NCBI GenBank assembly: GCA_017510785.1
Contig: JAFWMH010000034.1
Location: 1-64,000 of the forward strand
DNA: 64,000 nt
From: Atopobiaceae bacterium
GTDB taxonomy: Bacteria > Actinomycetota > Coriobacteriia > Coriobacteriales > Atopobiaceae
Reading direction: 5' to 3'
Position numbers and translations under genes: made by a program
Shown here: positions 54,477 to 63,566 of the stretch, in pieces
Layout of the letters: each line of letters begins with the position of its first letter
Position numbering within the stretch: the stretch's first letter is position 1
Notes under the pieces: model-generated
Databases searched by the model: none
Told to the model about the DNA's origin: nothing
What the model saw: only the letters and a program-made list of their open reading frames with translations

Positions 54477-55844
54477 CTAGCCTCCGGCCTGCAGCTGCCC
54501 TTGTTCCCCGCGAATCGTACGCACCAAAAGCCCCACAGAAACAACCATCATGCAAAGCTCTGTAATGGGCTGTGCCCAAATCATACCGTCGAAGCCGAAC
54601 GAACGGTTGAGTAACAACAGCAAAGGAATGTACAGGATAAGTTGCCTGACCAGGGTGATGACGAACGCGTGCTGAGGCTTGCCCATGGCCTGAAACGACA
54701 TCCTGCTCATGGAGGTGGCACCCACGAACGGGAGTATCCACATGAGGGCACGCAATACCTGGGCGCCTGTGTTAATGACTTCGGGCGACTGCGAAAACAC
54801 CGCGACCAGTTGCTCGGCAAACACGCCGCACACGAGCATGATGCACAGTTCGGTCCCGCTCACTACGAGCACACCCGCACGAAGCACGGCGAGCATTCGA
54901 TCGTAATTCTTGGCCCCGTAGTTGTATCCCATTATGGGTTGTACGCCGGCCGCAAACCCTTGATACACGTAGCTGCCGAGCGAGAGTATCTTTTGGGCGA
55001 TGCCCATGGCCGCTACGGTGAGCTCGCCATACGCAACTGCCAAGTTGTTGTTCACTACGAACGCCGCCGACGTGAGCAACGTCTCGAGCGTTGCTGGAAT
55101 GCCAACCCAAAAGATCTCTCGCAAAATCGGTGCTGTTGGCATTATGTATGCTCGCGAAGGCCGAAGCAGGGTTTTGCCACGCACATAAAAGGAGAGAGAA
55201 ACGGCCATACCGCAAGCGTTGCCCAGCACCGTGGCGATGGCTGCACCGGCACACCCGAGGCCGAGCACGAAGATGAAGAGCGGGTCCAACGCAATGTTTG
55301 CCAAGGTGCCAACGACCATGCCTGCGACGGAATAACCCACCGAGCCTTCGCTTCTGAGTAGCTGGCCAAAGGTGTAGTTACCCATGGTACAGAGACTACC
55401 CAAAAGTAATACCTGCACGTATCCCTGCGTGTGGGCAAACGTGTTCTCTTGGGCGCCAAGCCCGCGGACAATCCCAGACAAAAGCATCATGCCGACCGTT
55501 GCGACGATTACACTCATAGCAATCGTAAGTACCATGCCGGTCGTAACGGTATGGTTCGCGGTGCGCTTGTCTCCTTGGCCAAAGCTACGCGCAATTAACG
55601 AAGAGCAGCCTGTGCCCACCATGTTGGATAGCGCTATAAGCACCATCATCACGGGGTAGGCTAAGTTTACCGCCGCAAGCTGATAATCGTCGTGCAGCAG
55701 TCCGATGAAGTAGGTGTCTACGAGATTGTAGAGCACCATAATGCACATGCCAGCAATAAGTGGCACGCCCATCTTTACGACTGCAATCGCCGGCTTCTCG
55801 TCGCTGAGCACGGAAATGCGGCGATCGTCGCCCGATCTTGCCAT
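54477..55844 (-). CDS. MATE-family efflux transporter, 455 aa
   Basis: I start at the ATG at 55844 (MARSGDDRRISVLS), preceded by GGAGCG; the frame is open further upstream without support. Twelve membrane segments lie in two halves. MGVPLIAGMCIMVLYNLVDT and YFIGLLHDDYQLAAVNLAYP open the first, and GIPATLETLLTSAAFVVNNN opens the second. LGCAGAAIATVLGNACG and PIMGYNYGAKNYDRML are typical MATE blocks. It probably exports cationic drugs or metabolites with a sodium or proton gradient. Confidence 0.94.
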   Translation of the reverse strand: MARSGDDRRISVLSDEKPAIAVVKMGVPLIAGMCIMVLYNLVDTYFIGLLHDDYQLAAVNLAYPVMMVLIALSNMVGTGCSSLIARSFGQGDKRTANHTVTTGMVLTIAMSVIVATVGMMLLSGIVRGLGAQENTFAHTQGYVQVLLLGSLCTMGNYTFGQLLRSEGSVGYSVAGMVVGTLANIALDPLFIFVLGLGCAGAAIATVLGNACGMAVSLSFYVRGKTLLRPSRAYIMPTAPILREIFWVGIPATLETLLTSAAFVVNNNLAVAYGELTVAAMGIAQKILSLGSYVYQGFAAGVQPIMGYNYGAKNYDRMLAVLRAGVLVVSGTELCIMLVCGVFAEQLVAVFSQSPEVINTGAQVLRALMWILPFVGATSMSRMSFQAMGKPQHAFVITLVRQLILYIPLLLLLNRSFGFDGMIWAQPITELCMMVVSVGLLVRTIRGEQGQLQAGG

Positions 55845-56184
55845 GTGGTCGCTCCGTATAACATAAAGGCTATGATTCACTGGGTATTTTAGCAGAGAAA
55901 ACCGCAATGGAGGCGCAGCGAGCGCATTTTGGCTACTGGTCTAAGGCAACCTGTACGTAAGCCAAGTCAGTTTTCAGGCATAGTGGGCACGAACATATAG
56001 CGAATACGCATAACATCAGCTAGCGCGACCGAAAACATAATAATGCGAATAGCATAAACCCACTGTATAAAATAGACAGTGGGTTCAAGGCGCTCAAATT
56101 GGCCATTTTTTGGGAGAATCGCACATGTTGTGCCCACTATTTGGGGCGTCGAATAACACAACCATCCAATAGCTTTAAGGAACC
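55845..56184. other. Intergenic region with a 10-bp palindrome
   Basis: aacccactgt (56057-56066) and acagtgggtt (56076-56085) are perfect complements around ataaaatag, a possible operator or terminator. No gene is visible. Confidence 0.5.
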
Positions 56185-56372
56185 GCCGCAACGAGCGCGG
56201 CAAGGCCCGACTTTGCTCGCGGACGCGTCACTTGACGGCGGCTTATGCGCGACTGGGGTTGTAGGCCGCAACGAGCGCGGCAAGGCCCGACTTTGCTCGC
56301 GGACGCGTCACTTGACGGCGGCTTATGCGCGACTGGGGTTGTAGGCCGCAACGAGCGCGGCAAGGCCCGACC
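56185..56372. repeat. 80-bp perfect tandem repeat, 2.3 copies
   Basis: Units 56185-56264 and 56265-56344 look identical, and a partial third copy runs to about 56372. The unit contains gagcgcggcaaggcccgac. It lies at the 3' side of the EIIB-like gene. Confidence 0.95.
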
Positions 56373-56386
56373 TTCCTTGCCCTGTC

Positions 56387-56495
56387 GCGCGAGCCAGCGA
56401 CGGTGCGATACCGTGCGCATGGCAACGACCGCAAGCGTCGTTATCTGTTGCGCTGCGCGAGCCAGCGACGGTGCGATACCGTGCGCATGGCAACA
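56387..56495. repeat. 40-bp direct repeat, two copies 69 bases apart
   Basis: The copies at 56387-56426 and 56456-56495 (gcgcgagccagcgacggtgc and 20 further bases) are identical by eye. The second lies inside the 3' end of the EIIB-like gene. Confidence 0.93.
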
Positions 56496-56893
56496 ACCGA
56501 ACGCGGCTCGTCGGGGAACGTCACGAGACACGAATCGCCTGGCTTCCAAAGGTTCAGCACGTCCTCGGCTTCCTCGATGAGGTTCTCAATATCAACGAGT
56601 CCATAGAGTCGCATGGGAAGTATGAAGATGGGGATGTGCAGTTTGCCCTGCTCAACGGCACGCTTGGCATCGAATTCCAAATGGGGACACAACAGCGCGA
56701 CGTCGACCTCGTCTTGGCGGTTGCGCTTTACGCCAGTAATAAAGGCCGAGTCTTCGCCATACATGTTGGCGAACGGAATAAACTCCAAAAAGACCTTGTC
56801 TTCGAGGTGCCTCTCCCGAATTTGCTTGTTTAGATGTGCCGCCATAGTGCTCGAAGAGAAGCCGCCGCCACAACAAACCGCAATACGCAACAT
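56441..56893 (-). CDS. PTS EIIB-like protein with repeat-derived C-terminus, 150 aa
   Basis: The ATG at 56893 follows GGGGAC. MLRIAVCCGGGFSSSTMAAH has the Cys-containing phosphorylation loop of the lactose/cellobiose EIIB type, followed by VDVALLCPHLEFDAKRAVEQ in the position of the LGPQ segment. The last 18 residues (RTVSHRRWLAQRNR) are encoded by the 40-bp repeat and so probably replaced the native end. It is divergent from an RpiR regulator, likely of the same sugar pathway. No IIA or IIC lies nearby. Confidence 0.8.
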   Translation of the reverse strand: MLRIAVCCGGGFSSSTMAAHLNKQIRERHLEDKVFLEFIPFANMYGEDSAFITGVKRNRQDEVDVALLCPHLEFDAKRAVEQGKLHIPIFILPMRLYGLVDIENLIEEAEDVLNLWKPGDSCLVTFPDEPRSVVAMRTVSHRRWLAQRNR

Positions 56894-57057
56894 GATTGTC
56901 CCCTTTCCAACTATTATTCTCAAGTGCTATGGATAATAATAAGTCTACAAGGGGGTATTTGCCCGTTCCATTCTGTTAAGCGTTTGGCGACAAACAGGCA
57001 TGTTGCTGTTTCGGGACGTTTCGTATGGATGGTGCTAGGGTTGTTAAGGAGGCCTAT

Positions 57058-57954
57058 GTGACAAAAGACGAGCGAAAGGCAGTAGAATTTGCGCGCAACG
57101 CGTCGCTTGGATTACCGGGTTCCATCAAAGACGTTGCCGATTATCTGCTGAGCGAAGGCACGGGCATCGAGTCCCAAACGATGGCGCAGGTGGCGGCTCA
57201 TACGTATGTGTCTAAGCCCACACTCGTGCGATTCGCAAAACAGGCAGGATACAGCGGCTGGACGGCATATCGACGTGACTTTTTGCTTGCCATGAAGCGC
57301 GTGGAAGCGGAGCGTACGCGGCAAGCACGAGTGGACGTAAACCATCCCTTTAACGAGGACGCAAATGCGCAGGAAGTCGCGGCTGCGATTGCCCGCATAC
57401 ATCATCTTGCCACGGAGGAGGTCGAGCATACGGTCAATCCCGCTGCTCTTCACGATTCTGCCGCTGCCATTTTGTCCGCAGACCACGTGGTGTGCCTCGG
57501 TGCGATGCAAAACCTAGACCGTGGTCGCGTGTTCGCCGCCAACCTCGCGCTTGCGGGCGTATGGTGCCAGGCGCCACGTAGCGACGAGGTCGGTCCTCTC
57601 GTCGGGCTGCTTGGTCCGGGGGACTGCGTTGTGGCGGTTTCGTATTCTGGCGACGTGTCGCATCACCCACTCAGCGTGGTGCCGAGGTTGCAACAGCAAG
57701 GCATAACTGTTGTGGCCATAACAAACTCCAAGCACAGCCAATTGGGCAACATCGCTCACGCTGCGCTTACCTTCGCGCCTTTGGAACACCTCCACCAAAA
57801 AACAGGTCCCTTTTACAGCGGTGCCTGCACCTCGCTTCTTCTGGACATTTTGTTCGCCGAATGCTACGCGCAGCGCTACGTTCTGAGCATGAAACAGCGC
57901 AACAAGGTGCTTGGTGACTTGGAGGGTTTTGTCCCCGCGGACTTCGCGAAATAG
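57058..57954 (+). CDS. RpiR-family transcriptional regulator (HTH + SIS), 298 aa
   Basis: AAGGAGG with a five-base spacer points to the GTG at 57058; an ATG at 57025 lacks a site. Residues 1-80 hold the HTH (SQTMAQVAAHTYVSKPTLVR then KQAGYSGWTAYRRDF). A SIS sugar-phosphate-binding domain follows, with GDCVVAVSYSGDVSHHPLSV and VVAITNSKHSQLGNIA. Such proteins sense sugar phosphates. It is divergent from the EIIB-like gene it may control. Confidence 0.92.
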   Translation: MTKDERKAVEFARNASLGLPGSIKDVADYLLSEGTGIESQTMAQVAAHTYVSKPTLVRFAKQAGYSGWTAYRRDFLLAMKRVEAERTRQARVDVNHPFNEDANAQEVAAAIARIHHLATEEVEHTVNPAALHDSAAAILSADHVVCLGAMQNLDRGRVFAANLALAGVWCQAPRSDEVGPLVGLLGPGDCVVAVSYSGDVSHHPLSVVPRLQQQGITVVAITNSKHSQLGNIAHAALTFAPLEHLHQKTGPFYSGACTSLLLDILFAECYAQRYVLSMKQRNKVLGDLEGFVPADFAK

Positions 57955-58091
57955 GATACTATGCAAACGCTGCGCAAACACTGCGCAAACAAACCTTCGC
58001 CAATAAGCTTTGCGGCGGGGCAAGATGTTCTCACCGCCACGTCGTGCTATGCTACACAAGACGTACTGGGCGTTGAGGGAGCTGATGCCAC

Positions 58092-60215
58092 ATGCTTAGC
58101 GAAAGTGCCGTTGCCCTAACGGGTTTTATCGTCTCGGTCGCACTATTGGTGGGCGGAGGCTTGCTCTTTGTGTACAGAAGGCGTCATCCAAAAGAGGCTG
58201 GTCCGCAGCCTTGGCACATATTGTGCATATCGATCCTGTGCGCGGTGCTCGCGTTCAGGCTCAGCCAGTCGTATTGCGGCATCGCGCCTTCCGACGCGCC
58301 GGTTTTATCTGCTATCTTCTCGACTGCCCAAATGTTCTTGCTCGAGAGCGACATGGAGCTCGATGGGGAGGCCGCCCAGCTTTTGTTGCCCAACTTGGCG
58401 CAGCCTTACCTCACCTATAACGCATTCCTGTATTTGCTGGCCCCGATTACCACCGTGGGTGCGGCCTTGTTCCTCCTTTCGCAGTTCGCGTTGCTTCCGC
58501 TGCTTCGGCTGAGCTCTCGTTCCAGAAGCGTGTTTTTGTTCTCTCACGTTACGGAGGATGCGCTTCACTTGGCCGAAAGTGTGGCAGCGAACGACCCCAA
58601 GCACCTCGTAGCGTTTGCAAACGCCGACGCGTGCGAGGAGGAAGATTTGGTGACGGAGGTCCGTGCTCATCATTTCCTGTGCATGGCGAAGAGTACCCAG
58701 GATCTTTTGGGCTGGTGTAACGAGAATGCGAGGCTGCATGTGTTGCTCTCGTCGGAGGACGAGGCAGAGAACCTTCACGATGCCCTGGTGCTTGCCGATT
58801 TACTCGCTGGCTCTGCCAAGCGAACGAACGAGGCCACGATTCACGTAATGTCGCAAACGATTCAGGCTACGAGCTTCGTGGACGCAGCGGCGATAAAAGC
58901 AGCTGGTTCGTCGGCGTGCATTCGAATTCGACGCATTAGCAAGAACTCGGACCTCGTGAATCGCATGCTTATGCTGTATCCGTTCTTCTTGCCAGGCATG
59001 CCCGTGAAGGGTGCGCCGAACCCGTACGAGCACGAGCGTGGGCACGTGGTTATTGTGGGGCATGATGACTTGTGCTACGAGTATTTGAAGAGTGCCCTGT
59101 GGTGCGGGGGAGCCGACGGTTTGCGCGTGGGCGTTACGGTGCTTGGCGAGCATGCCAAGCAGCTTGCTGAAACACTGGCCTTTGATTGTCCGGAACTGTA
59201 CGAGCGTGGCAATTCGGCACGCGAGTTTGAGTGCGTTGCGAAGCCAATGGAGTCGGAGGCTGCGCTCGCGTGTTTGCGAAAGAACGCGCGGTGCATTACG
59301 CATGTTCTCGTCTCCTGCGGAGACGATCTTCAAAACGTGCGCTTGGCGCAGCGCATTCGCGAGGTGCTGCGGCGCGAGAACACACGCGGGGCGAGCGCGA
59401 CCCACGCCAATGCGACGCCCACGAGCGCGACGTCCCCGAGCGCGACGCCCATAGAGGCTTTCGTGTTGGTGCACATGGACGACCCCGTACTAGCGAGCAC
59501 GCTCGCCGAGGCCAAATCGCCTGATGGAGAGCCGTGGAACCTCATTGGTATTGGGAATCACGACACGACGTTATCGTATAAAAACGTGTTCCATTCGAAC
59601 CTCGAGCGTTGGGCGAAAAACGTCAATCGTGCGTCTGAGGGCTATTACGATGTTGATGAGGGGTCGGAACGTGACGAGCTCGGTCGTGCGGCCGACGACG
59701 CCTTTAACACAAGCGAGTATACGCGCTCTTCGGCCATGGCCTCGGCTATCTTCCTTAAGCACGACTTGTTCTCGTTCTGCCGACGCGTCGCGAACGCGCC
59801 CGACGAGGTTGAAGGGTTCACCGATTTGCCCTCGGCAGACGACTGGTGTTTGTCTCTTGACGACCCGCGCTTGCAGCCAGCCATCGAGGCGTATACCACA
59901 TACGTGGGCACGCACCAAGTCGATTGGCTGCAGCGCCTTGAATCCGATCGACAGGCTTCATTCGTCCGTGCGCTTGGATTTGGGGGCGTAAGAGAAGCAC
60001 GCAGCGAGACGGCTTATGCCGCAGCGGGACGCGATCGCGCCACATCTCATCTAACGCAGTTGCAGAATCGCTTCGCTGCCAATGCTGAGCCGGGGAGAAT
60101 GGACGCCATGGAGGAACGTGTCCAAAAGCAGCGGACCCGAGCACCACTTGCCGAGGCTGATCGCGCGGTGCTTGAGCACCTCAAAGACATAGTGTACGAC
60201 GGCGAGGCGAGCTAA
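58092..60215 (+). CDS. Membrane protein with Rossmann-like (TrkA-N/RCK-like) domains, 707 aa
   Basis: Three membrane segments lie within residues 1-140 (GFIVSVALLVGGGLLFVYRR; HILCISILCAVLAFRL; YLLAPITTVGAALFLLSQF). SVFLFSHVTEDALHLAESVA and GHVVIVGHDDLCYEYLKSAL then begin two Rossmann-like units, though neither has a full GxGxxG. A low-complexity THANATPTSATSPSATP insert precedes the second unit's end. The C-terminal 170 residues are helical. It may be a nucleotide-gated transporter subunit; the family is not certain. GAGCTGATG precedes the start. Confidence 0.7.
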   Translation: MLSESAVALTGFIVSVALLVGGGLLFVYRRRHPKEAGPQPWHILCISILCAVLAFRLSQSYCGIAPSDAPVLSAIFSTAQMFLLESDMELDGEAAQLLLPNLAQPYLTYNAFLYLLAPITTVGAALFLLSQFALLPLLRLSSRSRSVFLFSHVTEDALHLAESVAANDPKHLVAFANADACEEEDLVTEVRAHHFLCMAKSTQDLLGWCNENARLHVLLSSEDEAENLHDALVLADLLAGSAKRTNEATIHVMSQTIQATSFVDAAAIKAAGSSACIRIRRISKNSDLVNRMLMLYPFFLPGMPVKGAPNPYEHERGHVVIVGHDDLCYEYLKSALWCGGADGLRVGVTVLGEHAKQLAETLAFDCPELYERGNSAREFECVAKPMESEAALACLRKNARCITHVLVSCGDDLQNVRLAQRIREVLRRENTRGASATHANATPTSATSPSATPIEAFVLVHMDDPVLASTLAEAKSPDGEPWNLIGIGNHDTTLSYKNVFHSNLERWAKNVNRASEGYYDVDEGSERDELGRAADDAFNTSEYTRSSAMASAIFLKHDLFSFCRRVANAPDEVEGFTDLPSADDWCLSLDDPRLQPAIEAYTTYVGTHQVDWLQRLESDRQASFVRALGFGGVREARSETAYAAAGRDRATSHLTQLQNRFAANAEPGRMDAMEERVQKQRTRAPLAEADRAVLEHLKDIVYDGEAS

Positions 60216-60258
60216 TACTTCCTCTTAGGTGGTACGGGCTCTTGGGGAACGTACCGCC

Positions 60259-60333
60259 GAAGCGAGGGACTCCACTCCTGGAGGCGCGTGCGGGACGGGT
60301 GGCGCAGAAGCGAGGGACTCCGCTCCTGGAAGC
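60259..60333 (+). repeat. 27-bp imperfect direct repeat upstream of the helicase gene
   Basis: gaagcgagggactccactcc with seven further bases at 60259-60285 recurs with few changes at 60307-60333. It lies in the 204-base gap before the PLD-helicase gene. Confidence 0.8.
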
Positions 60334-60419
60334 AATCGATCCGGCTATGGATCGGCGGACACTCGTGGCGTACAGCTTCAGTATCCTGGCGTGGAACACG
60401 CGCGATACGAGGAGCAGCC

Positions 60420-63400
60420 ATGTCCAGCAGGGAAAGTAGCAGAGAAGAACGCAGGCGTTTGGTTCGCAGGCTCGGATACAGTATACGGGCTTTCGATGAG
60501 CACATCAGGTCTGTTTCGGACGAGCGTGAGCAGGACTATTTGCGCTCGTTGGAGACGGGCTTTTTGGATGGGGATGCCCATCCGTCGGCGCCGTACGCTC
60601 CCAAGCTCTTGTACAACAACAAAGCAGTCTCAGAAAACGTGCTTTCCGCGTTGGAAATCGAGTTCCAGCGCTGCGAGCACTTCGACATTTCGGTGGCGTT
60701 CGTTACCAAGGATGGCGTAACGGTGCTCATGAACACCTTGCTCGAGCTCGAGCGACGCAACGTTTCGGGCAGGGTGTTGGTGAGCACGTATTTGGGGTTT
60801 AACGACCCCGATGCGTTGGCCAGACTGAGGACCTTCGCGAATATTGAGCTACGCATTTATGAGGGGTCGTTGCACTCAAAGGGGTATTTGTTCGACTCGC
60901 GCGGCATGTGCACACTCGTGATTGGCAGCTCCAACCTCACGCAGGGTGCGTTGCTTGCGAATTCGGAGTGGAACCTACTGGTGAAGACGTACGAGCGTGG
61001 CGGCATTTGCGATGCCACCAAGCGGGAGTTCGAGCGATTGTGGAGCTCGCCGAACACGAAGGTGGTAACGGACGCGTGGCTTGCAAGCTATCGCGCAAGT
61101 TGGCAGCGACCGACGACTCGCAGCTCGTATCGTACGAGCGAGCGCGCGGAGGTCGCGGGAGTCGGCTCGTCGATTGCCGCGAAGGTGCGCATCGAGCCGA
61201 ACAAGATGCAAGTGGAGGCACTGGCCAACCTCAGGCGATTACGCGAACAGGGCAAGCGCCGGGCCTTGCTTGTCTCTGCTACAGGAACTGGAAAAACGTA
61301 TCTTGCCGCCTTCGACGTCGCGGCGGTGAATCCGCGGCGCATGCTTTTTGTTGTGCACCGCGAGCGCATTGCAAAAGATGCGCTGCGAAGCTTTGCGAAG
61401 GTGGTCGATTCCAGCAAAAAGCTGGGTCTCTTCGTGGGCAACGCGCGGGACCTCGCTGCGAACTATGTGTTCTGTACGGTGCAGTCGCTCTCGCGCCACT
61501 TGGACGAGTTCGGGCCTCACGCGTTCGACTATGTTGTGTTCGACGAGGCACATCATGTGGGCGCTGGCAGTTATCAGCGCATTGCCACCCATTTCGAACC
61601 CGGCTTCATGCTGGGCATGACGGCGACGCCTGCCCGTAACGACGACTTCAACGTTTATGACTTTTTTGATAATACCATCGCCTACCAAATCACCCTGCAA
61701 CGAGCGCAAGAGGCAAACATGCTCGCGCCGTTTCACTACTTCGGCATCCACGACCTGGTGATTGATGGGGAGGAAATCGACGAGGTTGCCGACTTCGGGA
61801 AGCTAACATCCGAGAGTCGCGTAAGCCATGTACTGGAGCAGCTGGAAAAGTACGACGTCGATTCCGTGCGGCGAGGTCTCGTTTTTTGCTCAAGGACCGA
61901 GGAGGCCCATCGTTTGGCGAGGATGTTCAACGAGAGGGGCTACCGTTCGTTGGCGCTGGACGGCTCGTCGAGCGACCAGCAGCGCGAGGACGCCATCGAG
62001 CGACTTGAATGTGCGAGGTCCGAGAGGGACGATTGGATTGAGTTTATCTTTACCGTGGACATATTCAATGAGGGCGTGGACATTCCGTCCGTAAACCTCA
62101 TCGTTATGCTGCGTCCAACGGAATCGGCCATCATTTTTGTGCAGCAGCTCGGTCGCGGATTGCGCCTTCACGAGGGCAAGGACTACGTGTTGGTGCTTGA
62201 CTTCATCGGCAACTACAAGAAGAGCTACCTTATTCCCATCGCTCTTTCGGGTGACCGTACCTACAACAAGGACAATCTGCGCCGGTTTATTCAGGAAGGT
62301 AACCGCATCATTCCGGGCTGCTCGACCATCAACTTCGACGAGATATCCGAAAAACGCATATATAGGCTGCTCGACGAGGAGAAGTTCGGCTCCATCAGGC
62401 TCATTCGCAGCGAGTACGACGCGCTCAAAAACATGCTCGGGCGCATTCCCTCGCTTATGGATTTCTACGAAAACGGCGCCATCGATCCGCAACTCATCTT
62501 TAGCCACGGGAGTTTGGGCTCGTATCATGCTTTTCTTTCGAAATATGATAAGGACTATAGGGTGAGGTTCTCTAAAACGCAGGAGCAGATGCTTCGCTAC
62601 GTGTCGCAAAAGCTGGGTGCGGGCAAGCGTGTGCAGGATTTGTTGCTACTCAGGATGCTGCTCGAGAACCCAAAGGTTTCGGAGAAACGGTTTGCGCAGG
62701 CAGTGCATGAGGTGTCGCCATCGCTTCCCGTCGCTGCGTGTTCGGTGCGCAACGTGCTGAATGGCTCATTCCTTACGGGCGGGCAGGCAAGGACGTTCTC
62801 CCTCTCGAAGTTCTTGGCCGAAGGAGAGGGCGACTTCGCGGCGTCTGCGTTGTTCGTGGGCGCACTCAAGGACGACGAGTTCCGCAAACAGCTCGCCGAA
62901 ATTGTTGACTACGGCATTTTTGTTCACGAAAGGCGCTTTGCCGAGAACTACGACCACACGAATTTGGTGTTGTACCAAAAGTATACGTACGAGGACGTTT
63001 GTTTGCTTCTTGAGTGGAAGGCGAATGTGAGCGGACAAAACATTGGCGGGTACAAGTACGACGAGGACACCAACACGTTTCCCGTGTTCATAAATTACGA
63101 AAAGAGCGAGGACATTTCGGACACGACGAAGTATCACGACCGGTTCGTTAGCCCTTCGCGACTCATTGCCATTTCCAAAAGCCGCAGAAGGCTCGATTCC
63201 AAGGATATTGAGCGTTTGCGGCATGCGGACGAGACGGGCATGAGGACGTTTTTGTTTGTGCGCAAGAACAAGCATGATGCCGAGTCGAAGGAGTTTTATT
63301 ACTTGGGGGAGATGCATCCAACTGGCGTGTTTAGACAAATTCTGATGCCGAATGGTGAGAAGTCGCCCATATCCGCTGTTGAGATCGAGTACGACTTGAT

Positions 63401-63449
63401 GACGCCCGTCAAGGACGAGCTATACGACTACCTCACGTCGGGCAAATAG
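60420..63449 (+). CDS. PLD-like nuclease, superfamily 2 helicase and DUF3427 protein, 1009 aa
   Basis: GAGGAG precedes the ATG at 60420. Residues 45-230 are a phospholipase-D-like domain (LHSKGYLFDSRG and GSSNLTQGALL, an HxK motif). Next comes a superfamily 2 helicase: SATGTGKTYLAAFD (Walker A), VVFDEAHHVGAGSY (DEAH), GMTATPARND, then EGVDIPSVNLI and QQLGRGLRLHEG. From about 690 a DUF3427-like C-terminus follows. Such three-part proteins are widespread and thought to act in DNA repair or defence. Confidence 0.92.
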   Translation: MSSRESSREERRRLVRRLGYSIRAFDEHIRSVSDEREQDYLRSLETGFLDGDAHPSAPYAPKLLYNNKAVSENVLSALEIEFQRCEHFDISVAFVTKDGVTVLMNTLLELERRNVSGRVLVSTYLGFNDPDALARLRTFANIELRIYEGSLHSKGYLFDSRGMCTLVIGSSNLTQGALLANSEWNLLVKTYERGGICDATKREFERLWSSPNTKVVTDAWLASYRASWQRPTTRSSYRTSERAEVAGVGSSIAAKVRIEPNKMQVEALANLRRLREQGKRRALLVSATGTGKTYLAAFDVAAVNPRRMLFVVHRERIAKDALRSFAKVVDSSKKLGLFVGNARDLAANYVFCTVQSLSRHLDEFGPHAFDYVVFDEAHHVGAGSYQRIATHFEPGFMLGMTATPARNDDFNVYDFFDNTIAYQITLQRAQEANMLAPFHYFGIHDLVIDGEEIDEVADFGKLTSESRVSHVLEQLEKYDVDSVRRGLVFCSRTEEAHRLARMFNERGYRSLALDGSSSDQQREDAIERLECARSERDDWIEFIFTVDIFNEGVDIPSVNLIVMLRPTESAIIFVQQLGRGLRLHEGKDYVLVLDFIGNYKKSYLIPIALSGDRTYNKDNLRRFIQEGNRIIPGCSTINFDEISEKRIYRLLDEEKFGSIRLIRSEYDALKNMLGRIPSLMDFYENGAIDPQLIFSHGSLGSYHAFLSKYDKDYRVRFSKTQEQMLRYVSQKLGAGKRVQDLLLLRMLLENPKVSEKRFAQAVHEVSPSLPVAACSVRNVLNGSFLTGGQARTFSLSKFLAEGEGDFAASALFVGALKDDEFRKQLAEIVDYGIFVHERRFAENYDHTNLVLYQKYTYEDVCLLLEWKANVSGQNIGGYKYDEDTNTFPVFINYEKSEDISDTTKYHDRFVSPSRLIAISKSRRRLDSKDIERLRHADETGMRTFLFVRKNKHDAESKEFYYLGEMHPTGVFRQILMPNGEKSPISAVEIEYDLMTPVKDELYDYLTSGK

Positions 63450-63566
63450 CAATTCTCGCTCGAGCAGCCGTTGTTCGCAGTTTGCTGTTGGTCGCGCTGC
63501 TTGTAAATCGCAGCCTTCCATTGTTCGCTCAGCGCATTGCGGCTGGTGGGTATCCCCTCGATGTTG

